This document shows, in pieces, positions 1-13,900 of a DNA stretch of 45,500 nucleotides (the first letter of the stretch is position 1; the number at the start of each line of letters is the position of its first letter). The notes beneath the pieces are model-generated. The model was given only the letters and a program-made list of their open reading frames with translations. It was not told where the DNA came from and made no database searches. The DNA is from Branchiostoma floridae (lineage: Eukaryota > Chordata > Leptocardii > Amphioxiformes > Branchiostomatidae): contig NC_049988.1 of assembly GCF_000003815.2 (NCBI RefSeq), forward strand, positions 18,030,402 to 18,075,901. Reading direction: 5' to 3'. A program made the translations under genes and the position numbers.

Positions 1-565
1 TCATTGTCATATGGATGATGTTTAAGATGTTTTGTTATTCAGGTAAGAATATTTGCTCACTCCAAAAGTTTACAATTTTATCAATCATTTCTCCATTTGA
101 TATGTTATTGCTGGAAACAATCTAAGTTGAGAAAATCAGAAGCAGAATTTCAGGACTTTTTGGTGCCCACAAAATCAGTCATGCAGGGCACTTGTTACAC
201 AAAACAGATAAGGTGTCTTTTCAAAGGCAAATACACACATCAAGCTTTTTGTCACTAGGCCAACAGACTATCTAACTAACTAACTAACTAAACAGCTCAT
301 AATAATAATAAAATCAAATGAAATCCTGGATGGAATGTGTTAGGAGAGACATGAAAATGTGTGGTCTAACGGGTGAACCCTCTGAAAGACCCGCATAGAA
401 TCGTGGTGTGAAGACTAGACAACTGCTGCCTACTCTTGTCAGGGACCCCAGCAGCAGTATAATCAAATAATGGATATTAATACTACTACTACTACAGTAA
501 CTACATAAATCAACTATATGGTTACCCGCCAAGGTTTGACTGTAATATGTAATATGTTTCTTCAG
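1..565. other. Intron or upstream flank of the mucin-like gene
   Basis: No coding exon seen. A good donor-like site (AG/GTAAGA) lies at 41-48, but the frame needed to join the exon at 566 is closed by TGA at 16-18 and no acceptor is visible, so I do not call an exon. The acceptor at 564-565 (TTCAG) ends this stretch. The 5' exons of the gene must lie left of the window. Confidence 0.6.
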
Positions 566-1954
566 GCTGAGCCCGACCCCCAGAGTTTTGCAGCAGACGT
601 GATCGGCACATGTCCTGGCTGGGGAGGGCAGGCTCGGGAGGAGAGGGGGCGATGGGAGAAAATCACTTCTGATCAGGAGACGTCATCGCAGTGTTATCAG
701 AAAATCTTTCCACTCAGATCAGGTAGGTAGTTTCCTGTAAAAGTAATTCATGATAATGAAATTAAAATGCCATAAATTGGGTACAAGTTCATTACATTTA
801 ACTCAGATTCATAGACATGTTATGTTCACTGAATGTCAAATTATATATTGTTTTCAATCAAAATGCATATGATCTCAAATGAAGGTGAATGAACAACCAA
901 TAATTCAGAATTACTTATATCATTAACTCTTGTAATTTCCTTGATCGCAAGTACCCTAGCATTGGTTGTAGGACTGGTGGAATTAGCCTTGGCATTTATG
1001 CGTAATGAACACAATATATTTCATAGGCCATACATAGTTACTGCATTCTGAATGTATCAGCCAAAACCTTTTTACTGCATTTTTGTGCACCTGTTAATAG
1101 AAAGTGTTGTTTTTGTACCTAAGGTGGTAACCAGGAGTGTTGCTATGGCGACAAGAGTCAGTTGATTGACACCCTGAACAGGGTGCATCGTGGTACGACA
1201 GGCTTCCTGCACAGGTACCCTAAGGTAAGAGGGCAGAAAAGGTTTATCATGTACAACTATGGTATACATTTGTATCTGACTTGTATAACACACCAGCTTC
1301 TGTATATGTATCTGTACAGCTGGTATAACTGTCCCTTGACAAAACTTACCAGCTTCTGTATCTGTAGTTGTTAAAAGCCAGTATAGCTACATGTATGTGC
1401 AGCAGGTATAACTGCCCTTCAGGGCAACACAGCAGCTAATCTGTATCTTTATCTATACAGCTAATAAACACCCTTTAGCATAACTGTTACAGTACCTAAC
1501 TGTAGATACATTCGACTTATTGGGAAGATATTGTCACAGACACTACTGCAATGCTAGTATTGTCACAATATTGTTTTATTCAATTTTTACCATGCTACAT
1601 GTAAACTCTCCCCACGTAAAACTGAACATTGAATACACGCATGTATATCTTTCTCTTTTGAAAGAAATTGTATTACATGTAATCCCAAAATGGTTGGTCA
1701 GACATTGAACCATGTCCGGACATTTTCTGAAGTATAAAATGTATGTTAACACTTAGTACCCCCTGATATATAATGATATCCTTTTTACACATTCTGCCAG
1801 GGAAACCCCAATGACCAGACAACCAATCACTACAAGTTTGACATCTTGCCACGGAGGTGGTGCTGTGAAGAGTCAGGTTCGGACGAGTACTGCAAACGGT
1901 ACGCAGCAAAACGACCTGTTGGTACCTCAGCTCGCTACAGAGCCATCAGGATTG
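566..1954 (+). other. AMOP domain, three exons of the mucin-like gene
   Basis: Exons 566-722, 1124-1224 and 1801-1954 encode a Cys-rich segment. Landmarks are TCPGWGG, SSQCYQK, a paired-Cys QECCYGD, then RRWCCEESGSDEYCKRY. This Cys pattern directly before a VWD domain is typical of the AMOP domain (adhesion-associated domain of MUC4 and related proteins), thought to act in extracellular adhesion. Phases run 0 to 1, 1 to 0 and 0 to 1. The first exon starts in phase 0, so more coding sequence is expected upstream; in this family a NIDO domain usually precedes AMOP. Confidence 0.75.
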
Positions 1955-4900
1955 GTAAGAATTTCTTTTGTCTTATTTTAGCTGTCTATAACCATTTTGT
2001 TATGAAAAAAATCAATAGTTGGGATTCCGTCAGCCTTGTTCAGCCTTGAACGGATCCATCTTCTGAAACATGACGTTGGAGGCACGTGACTGCAGCAAAG
2101 GGTCACTTGGCCAGATTAACTGTGTAGCCCCTCTATTTTGTCTTATCATTGAGTGGCTCCATGAGCCTTGTTTTGCCGTGAAACTTAAGTAAATAAAAAA
2201 AATCATAGTGACATTTACCATCACAGATGAGCTTTAATGCTAAGACAATGTAACAAGGTTATTCTGCTATATGAAAGTTTATTATATTCTGAATACTAAA
2301 GCCAAAATATTGATATAGGTATTAGAATTGTTCTTGATGCCCTTTTAGATTATTATGTTTCTGGTGAAATGCAAATCAAATGCTTGAAGTGTCAGGAAAG
2401 AACTGAATATTTCTTTTCTACTTGTACAGTGTACAGCCATGTTTTTCAGTCAATCATTCACTCACTCACTCTTTCATTCATGATCTTCAACTTTTGTTGT
2501 GCCTATTTAATGTAAGCCTGTGTACATGTAGTTCAATGATGAATGATTCTAGTTCTGGATTTAAGCTCAGTTTTTTAGTCTCCAAATTTCTTTTTCCCAT
2601 TCACCCATTCCCAGCAAATGCCTTTGGGGACCCCCACTTCACCACGCTGGATGGTAAGGGCTTCACCTTCAATGGTTACGGAGAGTATGTCCTGCTGATG
2701 TCCACTGGCGACGCTTCACATGAGTTCATGCTACAGGCTCGCACAGCTGTGGCCGTGTCTGAGGGAGCACAGGTATCAGCTACAGTCTTCAGGTAAGGTC
2801 AGAGAATGGTCCAACCTTTGAGAAAACTAGTAGAGATGGGTACTGGTATGATTTACCGGAACAAGGCCGTTTTTTGACTTTTTGGACCAGTTTGGAAACA
2901 CCAAATGAATTTAATATCATTGTTGATTGATGTAGTTTAGAGAGAACTACGGGTGGGTACTGGTACAATTTACCGCTACAAGACCTTTTTTTTCTCTTTT
3001 GGACCAGTCCGGAAAAGCCATGATATCATCGTTAATTATTGTATTGTAGAAAGGTCACATGCTCTCACTTGATGGCCTCACCACTGTTCCCTGGCTCTGT
3101 GTCTAGTCTACCATCTTGTTCCTGTTCAGTTTGATTTTTGCATTAAATTTTCTTCCCTATCTGCACTAGAGTTGCTCTTTTTCTAGCATAAAGGCCACTC
3201 TGACTTAATTTTATGGATGACATCCGCGCTCGCATTAGTTTTCGCCTGTTCTCAAAAAAAAATAAAAAATTCACCTCCTCCAAGGCTCCACACAAGCCCG
3301 GATGTCATCCATAAAATTAAGTTGTTGTGGCCTAATTGGAACTCAAGGACATTTAACTTGCATAGAATAACCGGATTCTGTTTGCCTTTTAATCCTTACA
3401 GTGCAGTAGCTGTAAAACAGCCAACTAATGACGTCCAAGTCTACCTGTCTGGAGACGACACAGTGCGAGTTATAGTAGACAGTACGGCTGTTCCCCTGGC
3501 ATCCATCGCAGACAGCTCTTACAACCAGGGGGTGTTCCCAGATGGGAGGCTTCTCGCTGTCTATGGTGAGTTAGAACTGTTCAGAGTCACACTATCACAA
3601 GTCATCAAGTTTTTTGTTCCTATAATGGGACTGTCCAAATTTTTTTTAAAGAGGTTTTGTTTCTCTGAATCTTTGAATGTGTTTGAACAAAGCTCATATT
3701 GTACAATTATGCTCTGAAACTTGCTATAGTATGTTTAAGTATCAAATATTGTAAGAAATGCCAAGGAGGAAGTGTCTTTTTAGAATTTTACAGCTTTTTT
3801 AAAAGGTTCACACTGTTTGCCCTTGGTGCTGAACTGCCTTCAATTTGTTGTGTAATGTAATGTATTTCATGTTGAGATATCCTTTACTACCACATGTCTT
3901 ATATGAATCTTACAATTGGACTGAAGTAAACCAATAGTACTCCAATCAATCTGGTATTTACAAGTTAAAGCATTTATTAGATATTTATATATGTATAATT
4001 ATTCCAAATACTTGCTCATGGTATCTCATTCTGCATTACTGTGTTCTGAAAAGAATCTCATGACAAAACTTGATGTCAGCTGATGGTACATTCCACCAAA
4101 AATGATGACTTGAGGAATCTTGACATTTTGTATCTAAGCCAGTTGATATGGTGGTATAGCTGACATTTAAGAACAGTTATACTAAAAACAGATTTGTGAC
4201 AATCATGGTGTCACTTCTCAAAGGATGAGCGGAACTGAAATAAACTAGATATGACTAATATAGAGTGCAGCAACATGTTTTCTAGTACCATTACGATATC
4301 ATGGTTAACTATTCTTAGCCGTATTAATTACAGTCATGCCTACTTTTGTCTGTTCCAGATGACACAGACCCAACCAGAGTAACAGGAGTGCTGGTGACCT
4401 ACACCTCTGGTATATCTGTCCGTGTTACAGCGGTCAACGGCCTCTTGACATTTGTGGTAGGGATGATTGCGGAGATGGAAGGAAAACTCACAGTGAGTTC
4501 TTTTTTATAAGCGAAGCTAAGTGCCTATGTATGGCTATAAAATCTATTCTTATAAACTTGGTAGATATGACTATAAACTCTACTTTGCACTTATTATTTT
4601 CTTGGACCGGTAATCCCCAAAGTTTGGGATTGCCTGCCGATTGTGTAAACTATTTTTTAACTGGTCCAAAAACCGGTCCAATGCTTTTGGGATATTCTGT
4701 GTAACGCAAACTCAACTTTCCGGGGTTAATTGGCCCCTCCTTGTACATCATATCATTTTGATCCTAGTCTTTGATGTTGCAGTTGAACTTCACATCTAAA
4801 TCATTTCCTCTAGACACATGTATTGTCAAAGTTTCATACCTTCAACACTGAAGACATTTTGCAATTCCAATGCAAACTTTTTGGCTGTAAGAGTTATCTT

Positions 4901-7900
4901 ACTCTTGTAGTAAAAAAATTGTTGCTCTTAATCTTTTATATTTTTGCTACAGACAATATGATGAAATCTGTCTTGTCCATCTCAGGGTCTGCTGGGTAAC
5001 TCCAATGGTGACACTAACGATGACTTCATCCAGCCAGACGGAAGTGTCATCACCTCAGCCACACCTAGCAACCCCTCAGAGAGAGAGCTGTTCACATATG
5101 GCAAGACATGTGAGTTATCGTATTTCAAAACTTGTCCAGGGTGTACATATTTGCATCATAAGATGTGTAACATTTGGTCTTAGTGGTAGGACTTGGGCAT
5201 CTATCTATACGTCAGTATGACACGTCTATGCTATAACACTCTCACAAATAGCCAAGGACCAGGGTTCAGTGTACAGTTTGATGTGATCTTTATTACTACG
5301 ACTCGATTGACAAGAGAATGGTTGCGATGATTCAGACTAACTTACTATAACAATACAATGTACAAATACCTGGACAGAAGTTGTTGATGGATGATACTAA
5401 ACTAACCGGTTGCGAGATTATGGCTGCAGAGGATGCGCTGGTCCCTAGCTGTCTCTCTGAGTCTGCTTCTAAAGTTCTAGTGTCGTACAGCGCATTATAT
5501 TACTTCAATTGGAGGCGGAGCTTACGCGAGCGCTGCGGGGCGTGGCCTAGCTGATGTCAGGGCGCGCCCATGGTCACGTGCTCTCACCACGTGACCCCTG
5601 GGCCGCCCAACGTAATATCAGACTCGCTGCAGATGGCTAAAGGTAAAGGTATTCCCATGGCCTTTTTGAAGCCATTTTTACACCTGGTTGGCGTTAGGAA
5701 AGTTGTGTCAAGTGCTTTTCCTAAGGACACAAGATCCATAGCATGACAAGATTCAAACCCAGGACCTCAGGCTTCTGAACCAAATGTACCTGATTTTTTT
5801 TATCAGTCAACAGTTCACTATGTTTCTTACCATCTCATATGAACTTTCTTATAAAATCTCTAATATCATCAAAAATGTGCCTTTAGTGAATAACATTTGT
5901 AGCAGATCTATGGCATATTCAACACAGATAAAGGTGCTCAACTTTAATGTGATTACTGCATTAATTCTATTATTCTCCCATTTTTTACAGGGTCCTTGAA
6001 GAATGTGGCCCAACATCTTAACCAAGACATCAACAGCTTCTCCCTCTTCACCTCCTACCCTTCCGACTCCAACAACAACTCTCCAGACAGCTACGGGGAT
6101 GAGAACTTTGTCCCCATGTTCTTTGATGCCGGGCAGATCTTCACTGATGAGACCCTGAGACAGGAAGCAGAGGACACGTGTGGTGCAGGCAGTACCGAGT
6201 GTCTGTATGACATCGCAGTTACGGGGAGACTGGCAGTGGGAAATGACACGTTACAGTCAGACAACACATTCCTAGTGTCCAAGGAAGTTCTCAGTAAGTT
6301 TTGATTTGAGATTTGTATGAAATTGGATTTTAAGAAATGGCAGTTTCTGTATCTGGAATTGTATTCTACATTGTATAATATACATGTAATATAATGTACA
6401 TAAAGGAATACTATATTTACAAGGCGTACTACAAGTCTACACAAGATGTATGTTGCAAACTTAAACATTCCATCAGTTTGGTAATAATTGAACATTGTAT
6501 GTTGCCTGTAGGCCAAAATGCTAGATGTGTATTGCAGTCACAATAAAAACTTACTTTTGAATTGTCTGATTGCTTCTCAAAAGTAGAAAATTACAACTGT
6601 TTTTCAATAACCATGTACAATTTCCAAGTCTTAAAGTCAGTTCAGATACTTAAAGATACAATTACCACCTTCTCTTACAGACAACCTCCCCCCTGTACTG
6701 GTGGTCCCCAGCGAGCTCCGTGTAGAAGCTCACATGACCTACACGCTGGACATAAGTGCCACCGACGAAGGGTCAGAGGTCACACTGAGCCTGGAAGAAG
6801 GCAGTGAGGGAAGCCTTGTGAGAACTGGGCCCAAAACTGCCAGGTTCACGTGGACCCCAGAACACATACATGAAGTCTTCATCGAGTTTGTAGCAGAGGA
6901 CGAACAGGTCAGGTTTTTAAAAGTCTTGCTTTTTACTTCGTTACTTAATGATTCTACGTGTTTGTTTGGTTCTTAAGTAGACGTGGTTATGTGAAACATG
7001 TGTTTTGCACGTTTTGCCCCTGCAATGAGCAAATGGAATGCACTGCTAAAAGGAATATGTAAATGTAAGATACAATGCTTTCATACATAAAAATCAGTGT
7101 GCAGTTATGATAGTAGTTCTACCTTATAAAGAGCTTATCAATATATCTTGCATGTTTGTTAATGTGTGTGTATGTTAATCTTTGTGTATATATAATTATG
7201 ATTTATCAAATATAAGTCTGAGGTGCGTGTATTCCTCTGCATATTCAGTCTAAAAACAGTTAGAGCCATCAGCCAACAAAATCATCTACGGTCTCCTAAT
7301 TACCTCCATGAAAAATGGAGGTATAGTTTTTGGTCTGTCTGTGTTTCTAGATAATGGTAGTCAGCAAAACTTTAGAACCTCTGGATGGATTGTATGTAGG
7401 AAGGTCAAGGTCAACTTTTGGCCCCATGATGTGCATGTGATCTTGATACTGCAGCAGACATGTTTCAAGTTTTATCTTTTGATCATTACCTGGTCTTGAT
7501 TTTTTGGTGCCACATACATTTGTACCTTCTTGTTGAAGCTTACATGTTGACTCTTCTCACCCCAGGGTGCCCGTACAGAGTTCATCCCGGAGGTGACAGT
7601 GTGCGACTGCCACAACGGTGGCACCTGTGACTACAACAACACCATAGAGAGAGTGAACGGGTTTGCTGCGGCGGTGTGCCAGTGTCTGCCTGGCTTTGGA
7701 GGGGAACACTGTGAGATAGACATCGACGCCTGCGAGGGAAATCCATGTTTCCCTGGTAAGTATAACAACTCTAACTTCAAGAGTGTTAGAGGAGTAAGTC
7801 CTTATAGTGTTAATTCCAGTGTTGGATATAAAGTGTTACCTTTTTTCTATAACTCTGCAAGAGTTGTGAATGGTCAGATGTTTCTGGTGGTATCCACTGT

Positions 7901-10900
7901 AACCTTTTGTAAGTGACTAACATTCTGATAACTTAGTAATTCATTGCAATTCATGGTACTATATATTAGGTCATTCTTTAATGATTTATTCATTTCCTGA
8001 CAGATTAGGGGTGCATACCTTGTTCATCACCTTGGAGGATCTCACTGCACATCTATGATTAGGATGCTTATGATAACCTGTTGCTTTGTGTACACATTTA
8101 ACACTGTACAGTAATATTCAATATTTTAATAATCAAGCAGAAACTGAATATAAAGCCATTCACATATCAGGGTTTGTATTTGAAACATATATTTGAAAGA
8201 TTCAGGAGAGACCAAATCAAATTACATGGGGATGTGTTTAATTCTATACTGCATGCATGTGGCCATCTAGTTATTCGCTTTAGACGATCAAATTTCTTCT
8301 GAAAAAATTCGGCTTTTTTATCTGCCAAGAATTGACTTATCATCAACCTCATAAAGCTGTTCATTGCATTTTCCTTTCAAGTTTGACATTTTTTTTGTTT
8401 TGTTTATTTATTTCAGGAGTGCAGTGTTATGATGCTGCTGCCCCACTGCAGCCCGGACAGAGAGCCTACACCTGTGAGCAGTGCCCAGATGGCATGGTGG
8501 GAAACGGAGAGACATGTGAAGGTAGTCACAAATAACTAGTCTCTGAGTTATCTTTAGTATTCTGAGTGTGCAAAAACTCTGACCAAAGTACATAAAGCCA
8601 GGCCATGTGCACCTATACTTACTCATGGACACACCAACTGTATGGAGAGTAATAGCAAGGTAGTCGGTTTACTGATTTTTATGTCATAGATTAAGACTCC
8701 AATATTTTTCTGATGAAATGTATTTATGATTTTCAGCCATCTTCTTTAGGGCAACTGAAGAAAAATTTTTTTCTGACATGCAAGATGTTTGCTATGTGTT
8801 TGAATCTTTAAGGATGGTGAATTCTTTTCTTTCTCTCTTTCAGATATCAATGAGTGTTTGCTAGCCTCCAGCGATCCAGGCATCCATTCCTGTGTGAACG
8901 CCGACTGTGTGAACACACCTGGTAGCTTCAGCTGTGTCTGTCACCCAGGCTACCAGAGGGATGGCGATGGCCACCACTGTGTTGGTGAGGACACCTTACT
9001 GTTTACCTATGAACTGCAGTCTTAGCCATTGGTGTTTGTTTTCACTTTTTACATTTCCTTGCCTTCTACTGATACATAACAACCTACTAGCTGGTTGATA
9101 CTGTATAGTCAGGTTTTATACGAAATAAAGCTTTTGAATTTTATTTGAACTCTAAGCTGTGACAACAATGATTCTAAAAAGACTTTTTTGGGTTAGGCTT
9201 GGTTGGTCTTCTTATAACTTAGTCCTATGATGTCACGCAGGGAATTTGTCAAAATAAGAGTCCACAACTAGAATGATTTGCAATGTTCAATGCTTATTAT
9301 TCAGAAGAGTGAATCATCTTATACATAGTCTAATGTCTATGTTCATTAAAAAATACTTGTTATCATGGTTGAATGAAAGCTCATCTGTGTTAATTGGTAC
9401 AATCCCTTTTGGACTCAAATTTTCAGTCGCACATTGTTGTCATAGGAGTCATAAGCTCTTTAAGGATAATTCACTTCTTTCCCCAGTTTTGAAGACCAAA
9501 GTCTAAGTCTGCATTTCTATGTTTTCTTCACTGCCCAGATATCAATGAATGTCGGAACAAGGACCACAACCGCTGTGACCCGCACCATGGGGTCTGTGTG
9601 AATGAAGATGGAGGCTACAGGTGCATGTGTCAGCCTGGACATACAACCAATGACAATGGGACCACCTGCACAGGTAGGAACATGTGCCAGTCTTTCTTTT
9701 GATCATTAGCATTCATATTATTTTACTTCTGAGAGGCAAAAATGGACAGGAACCAGGTGTACATATTTTATTTCTATGTATGAATGAATAAGAGGTTTAG
9801 CCTTATTCTGTTACCAGTGAACTATACGAAATGAAAACACAACCAGCAGGGAAACCCGAAGAGTGACAGAAAGAGACTGTTCTTCATGTGTAGCATATAG
9901 AATAGCTTTTCTTAAAAAAATTAGCGTCTAATTCAATTTTTAAAACATTTGAATTGTAATTAAAAACCTTATGACAGTAATAGACATATGTTAACTCACT
10001 GTACAAAATTCCAATCTTTACACATGGCTTAAAGCAAGCAATAAGATTGCTTTTTTTAATGAATGTATGCTTTACATATTACGAATGCTTTACACGAGCT
10101 GAAAGATAAGATTTCATGTAGTGACTGTACAAATGACCCCCCCCCCCCCCCNNNNNNNNNNNNNNNNNNNNNNNNNNNNNNNNNNNNNNNNNNNNNNNNN
10201 NNNNNNNNNNNNNNNNNNNNNNNNNNNNNNNNNNNNNNNNNNNNNNNNNNNACAATCTTATCTCAATGTTGAAAAGCCTCTGATGGATTAATTGTGACTG
10301 TGACAGAATTGTGACCGTTAACCTGTGATAGTACAGCTGAAGTCCGTCTATTATACTCCATAGTGAACATATAGTTTTTTATAGTCAATCATGACCGATT
10401 CTGTTATTTTATCAATGCCAAGCAATGAGATGGGTCTAAATAGTATTACAATAAAAGTCAAGTTGACATGGAATCAACATCAATGGATGAACAACAAAAC
10501 TGTTGCACTTTGCTGTTCATTAACGGAAGTTTGTTTTGCAATATCCCTACATTCAGCACCAAGGACAGGGTGAATCTTCTGAAAACAATGACTCCGTGGA
10601 TTGCAAGGCTTTTCTGAACAAAGTTAAACTGTAATTTCCAACACAGCAATTGGACTTACCCAAATTTTCAACTGATCAACTCCAGTCTTTGTCATGGACA
10701 GTCCACTGCTTCTTTGACATCACTTGTAGATAGCAAGCGTGACTCAGTGAGCAGTGGATCATGCAGTAGACAGTTTATTGTGCCCTCCATCTCTATTTGA
10801 CTTTGTGCAACTAACATGTATGGTCCACTGTTCACTGACTCACGTGTGCCATCTACATAACATGATGTCACAGAAGCAGTGGATCGTTCATTCCTTAACA

Positions 10901-13900
10901 AAGATTGGAGTTACATGTGATCAGTCAAAAATCAGGCTTACCCTGTCCTTGGTGCTGAATGTATGGATAAGGCAAGAACAGTCAAATTCCTTTTGTTGGA
11001 AATTACAGTTTAAATCATTCAGAATGACTACTATTAACACAGATGAACTTATAAGTTAATTGCAAAGTTTGTCTTCAGTATTTTTCTCTTCTCTCCACAG
11101 AGCTGGATGAATGTGCAGCTGGGAACTCATGTGAACAAATCTGCACAGATCGGGTCGGATTCTACGAGTGTGGCTGCAACAACCTCTTTACTCTTAACGC
11201 AGATGGCAGGACTTGCCGACGTAGGTTCATTCTTGTTGAGGTTTATTTCCTCCCTACGATGAGTGTTTGAAAAAAAACAACTTAAACACAGAAGGTATAC
11301 TGTGCATACTTAGCAAAGTCATATTGACTAAAGTATTGATTATAATAGGACAACTTGATTTCAATTTGATGAAAAGCTGAATGAAGGTTTGTATTAGAAC
11401 AATACCCTAATGCTTGTGGGTAGAGTGTTTGTATTTGGAGGCTGCTGGTTCATACAAAAGACTTTATAAACAAAGTACACACTGCTTTCTCTACTTGCTA
11501 CTCAGCAAAGAAAGCACTAAACATTGCATTGAAGTTGAACACACTCCACTAGCCGTGAACTAGCCCTCTGTTGTGGTTCTTGAATAACCATGTGGCCTAA
11601 GGTCTTAAGAAACGTAGATAGGCCTCTGACACCAAAAAGTCGGGAAGGAAGATTGATTAAGAATGAAGAAATGAACATTCAGCTGAATGAAGAAATGAAT
11701 GTATGAGCTAATAGATACTGTAAATGCAGAAATGTTCCCGGTGGTTTATGTTCACGGTTTATGCAGTGACCACTTCACCGCAAACTTAAAACCACCGCGA
11801 ACATTTTTCCTTTATAGTATGAGTATGCGGTCTATGGCGCTACCGGGTACTTAAAACCACTGCAAACAGTCCATTTTCCCACTACCGCGAAAGTAAATCC
11901 CAGCAAACTTAAATGCATTTACAGTAATCTATTGTTAAAGATGTTTTTCTTGTCCCCCCCACCCCCCTCCCCAGCCCTGGTGAACTGTTCCAGCCCCAGC
12001 CCCTGCCACCCCTCCCCTGTGGGGACCTGTGCAGGTAACATCACCAACGGTACGAGGCAGGAGGTCTGTGGGTGTGTCACGGGGTACGCCCTGCAACCAG
12101 ACAACTCATGCCAAGGTAACACGGCTGCTGTGATTGAACAGTGTGAAATTTAGGTGCTTACAAAAGTAGATTTAGATCTGGTAAGAAAGCAGGTGTTTAG
12201 AAAATGTAAATGTCATTATGGTAAAAGATTAGGAAAGAACCTGATGAGTACACGAATACTAAAGACCTACTAGTGTGATTCTCACACAATCCAATCTTCC
12301 TCCTGCAAAATAAATTGCACAAACCTACAATGTCAAACTTTTTTATTTGTAGGCTAAATGCCATATACACACATGACAGCCATCACAGAACATCACAGAC
12401 AATTAAAATGAAAATGGTAGTTACACATAGTTTAAAATCAGCACACACGGTGCATGTGTGGCATCTAGAATACTTCGGTATTAGAGTCAGCGGATAATGT
12501 GTTCTGTTGCAACTTTACTGATTCACGATAAGACGAGATCTAGGAATGAAAGATTGTCTGTGGCTCTCAGTTCGGCATAGTTGAAAAGGTGCATCTACAG
12601 ACACCTGGAGGAACTGTTGGCATGAATGGGTGGCATCAAACCCTTCCTTGGAGACAGGTCAAATAGATTTGTAACTAACAAGCATCATTCTCATTTCTTC
12701 CATTTCTATTTCAGACATTGATGAATGTGCGATGGGTATTGACCAGTGTGATGAGCATGGTGACTGTGTGAACACTGTGGGTGACTACAACTGCAGCTGT
12801 CACGCTGGGTATCAGCTGACTAACAACCATGGAAAAAGGCATTGCGATGGTAGGTGGATTTCCTTCATCATACAGACTAACAAGGCAGATCAGTCGGTTC
12901 TATTTACTCTTTTTATTACATATCTTTTTATTGCAAACCATCACATGCAGGGGGAGATACAATGTGTCTCACATCCTGAATTTTTGTAGCTTATTACAAC
13001 TCTTATCAAGTAAAAAAACAACAGTCATCTTCAAAATACAAGGAGACTGCTACCAGTGTATTAGATAATGAGGCAGGAAAACTGAACAGAGTGGCTCAGG
13101 ATTTTACACTATCTTGTAGTTAAGTCCAATGGCACAATGCAAGAAAAAGTTCTGTAGACCAATGGGTTAAGCATCATTTTACAGCTTAGTAAAGGTTCTT
13201 TTTGTAGACAAACAGATATGGGTTTAAGATATTTTAAACTTTTTTCCCAGAACTTCTTTGCTCACTCGGTTGATATATCCTTATAAGAACTGAGTTACTA
13301 AGGCACCATATACATCTAAGGATGGGGCTATAATCAGATGAACATTGAAAAATTTTCAATATATCAATATTTTCCTGTATATTACTTTCTAATCACAGGC
13401 TACAGCTAAAAGTTTTAAAAAATACAAACCTACTGTAGCCTGTGATGAAATGGTATGAACCAATGCAACAAGTATACGTGTGGATTTTGTATTCTTCACA
13501 ATGGCACATTTGTTGATATTGGTGCAATAGAATTAATGTTATATCAACTGCGCTGGGATTGGGAGTGCAAAAGTAGTGAAAACAGTTCATTATTATTTTA
13601 AGCAAATTGAGCTGACATGTTATGGGCTCCCCCTTGCAGATGTGAACGAATGTGCAGTAGATGATGGCGGCTGCAGTGATATCTGTGAGAACACTGACGG
13701 CTCGTATAACTGTGCCTGTCCTGATGGATACAACTTGGGAGCCGACCGCAAGACATGTGAAGGTAGATGTAGATGCTCTTCTGTGTGTACAGTCAAAGTT
13801 TTTTCATTTGTCCCGAAACATTTTGATAAACAGACATTATAGTATCAAGTATTCAGATACAATTCAATCTCTACAACTGGATAAACAAAGGAGATTTACT

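Larger units (their letters stand above)
2615..6293 (+). other. von Willebrand type D domain with GDPH motif, five exons
   Basis: Exons 2615-2792, 3402-3565, 4359-4492, 4986-5109 and 5991-6293. The domain opens with FGDPHFTTLDGKGFTFNGYG, has the late VWD signature GLLGNSNGDTNDDF, and closes with CGAGSTECLYDIAVTG, all classic for VWD. The GDPH tetrapeptide (2626-2637) is the known cleavage motif of MUC4, MUC2 and MUC5AC, where the chain breaks between Asp and Pro. It is intact here. The segment from 5991 on (WSLKNVAQHLNQD through the Cys pair) is the usual C-terminal VWD extension in MUC4/SUSD2-like proteins. Confidence 0.85.

Noticed and set aside
1-42. Upstream exon ending at the AG/GTAAGA site
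   Set aside because: TGA at 16-18 closes the needed frame and no acceptor precedes it.
5570-5600. Paired CACGTG sites as a regulatory E-box cluster
   Set aside because: They lie deep in an intron within a GC-rich insert of probable mobile origin; nothing supports regulatory use.
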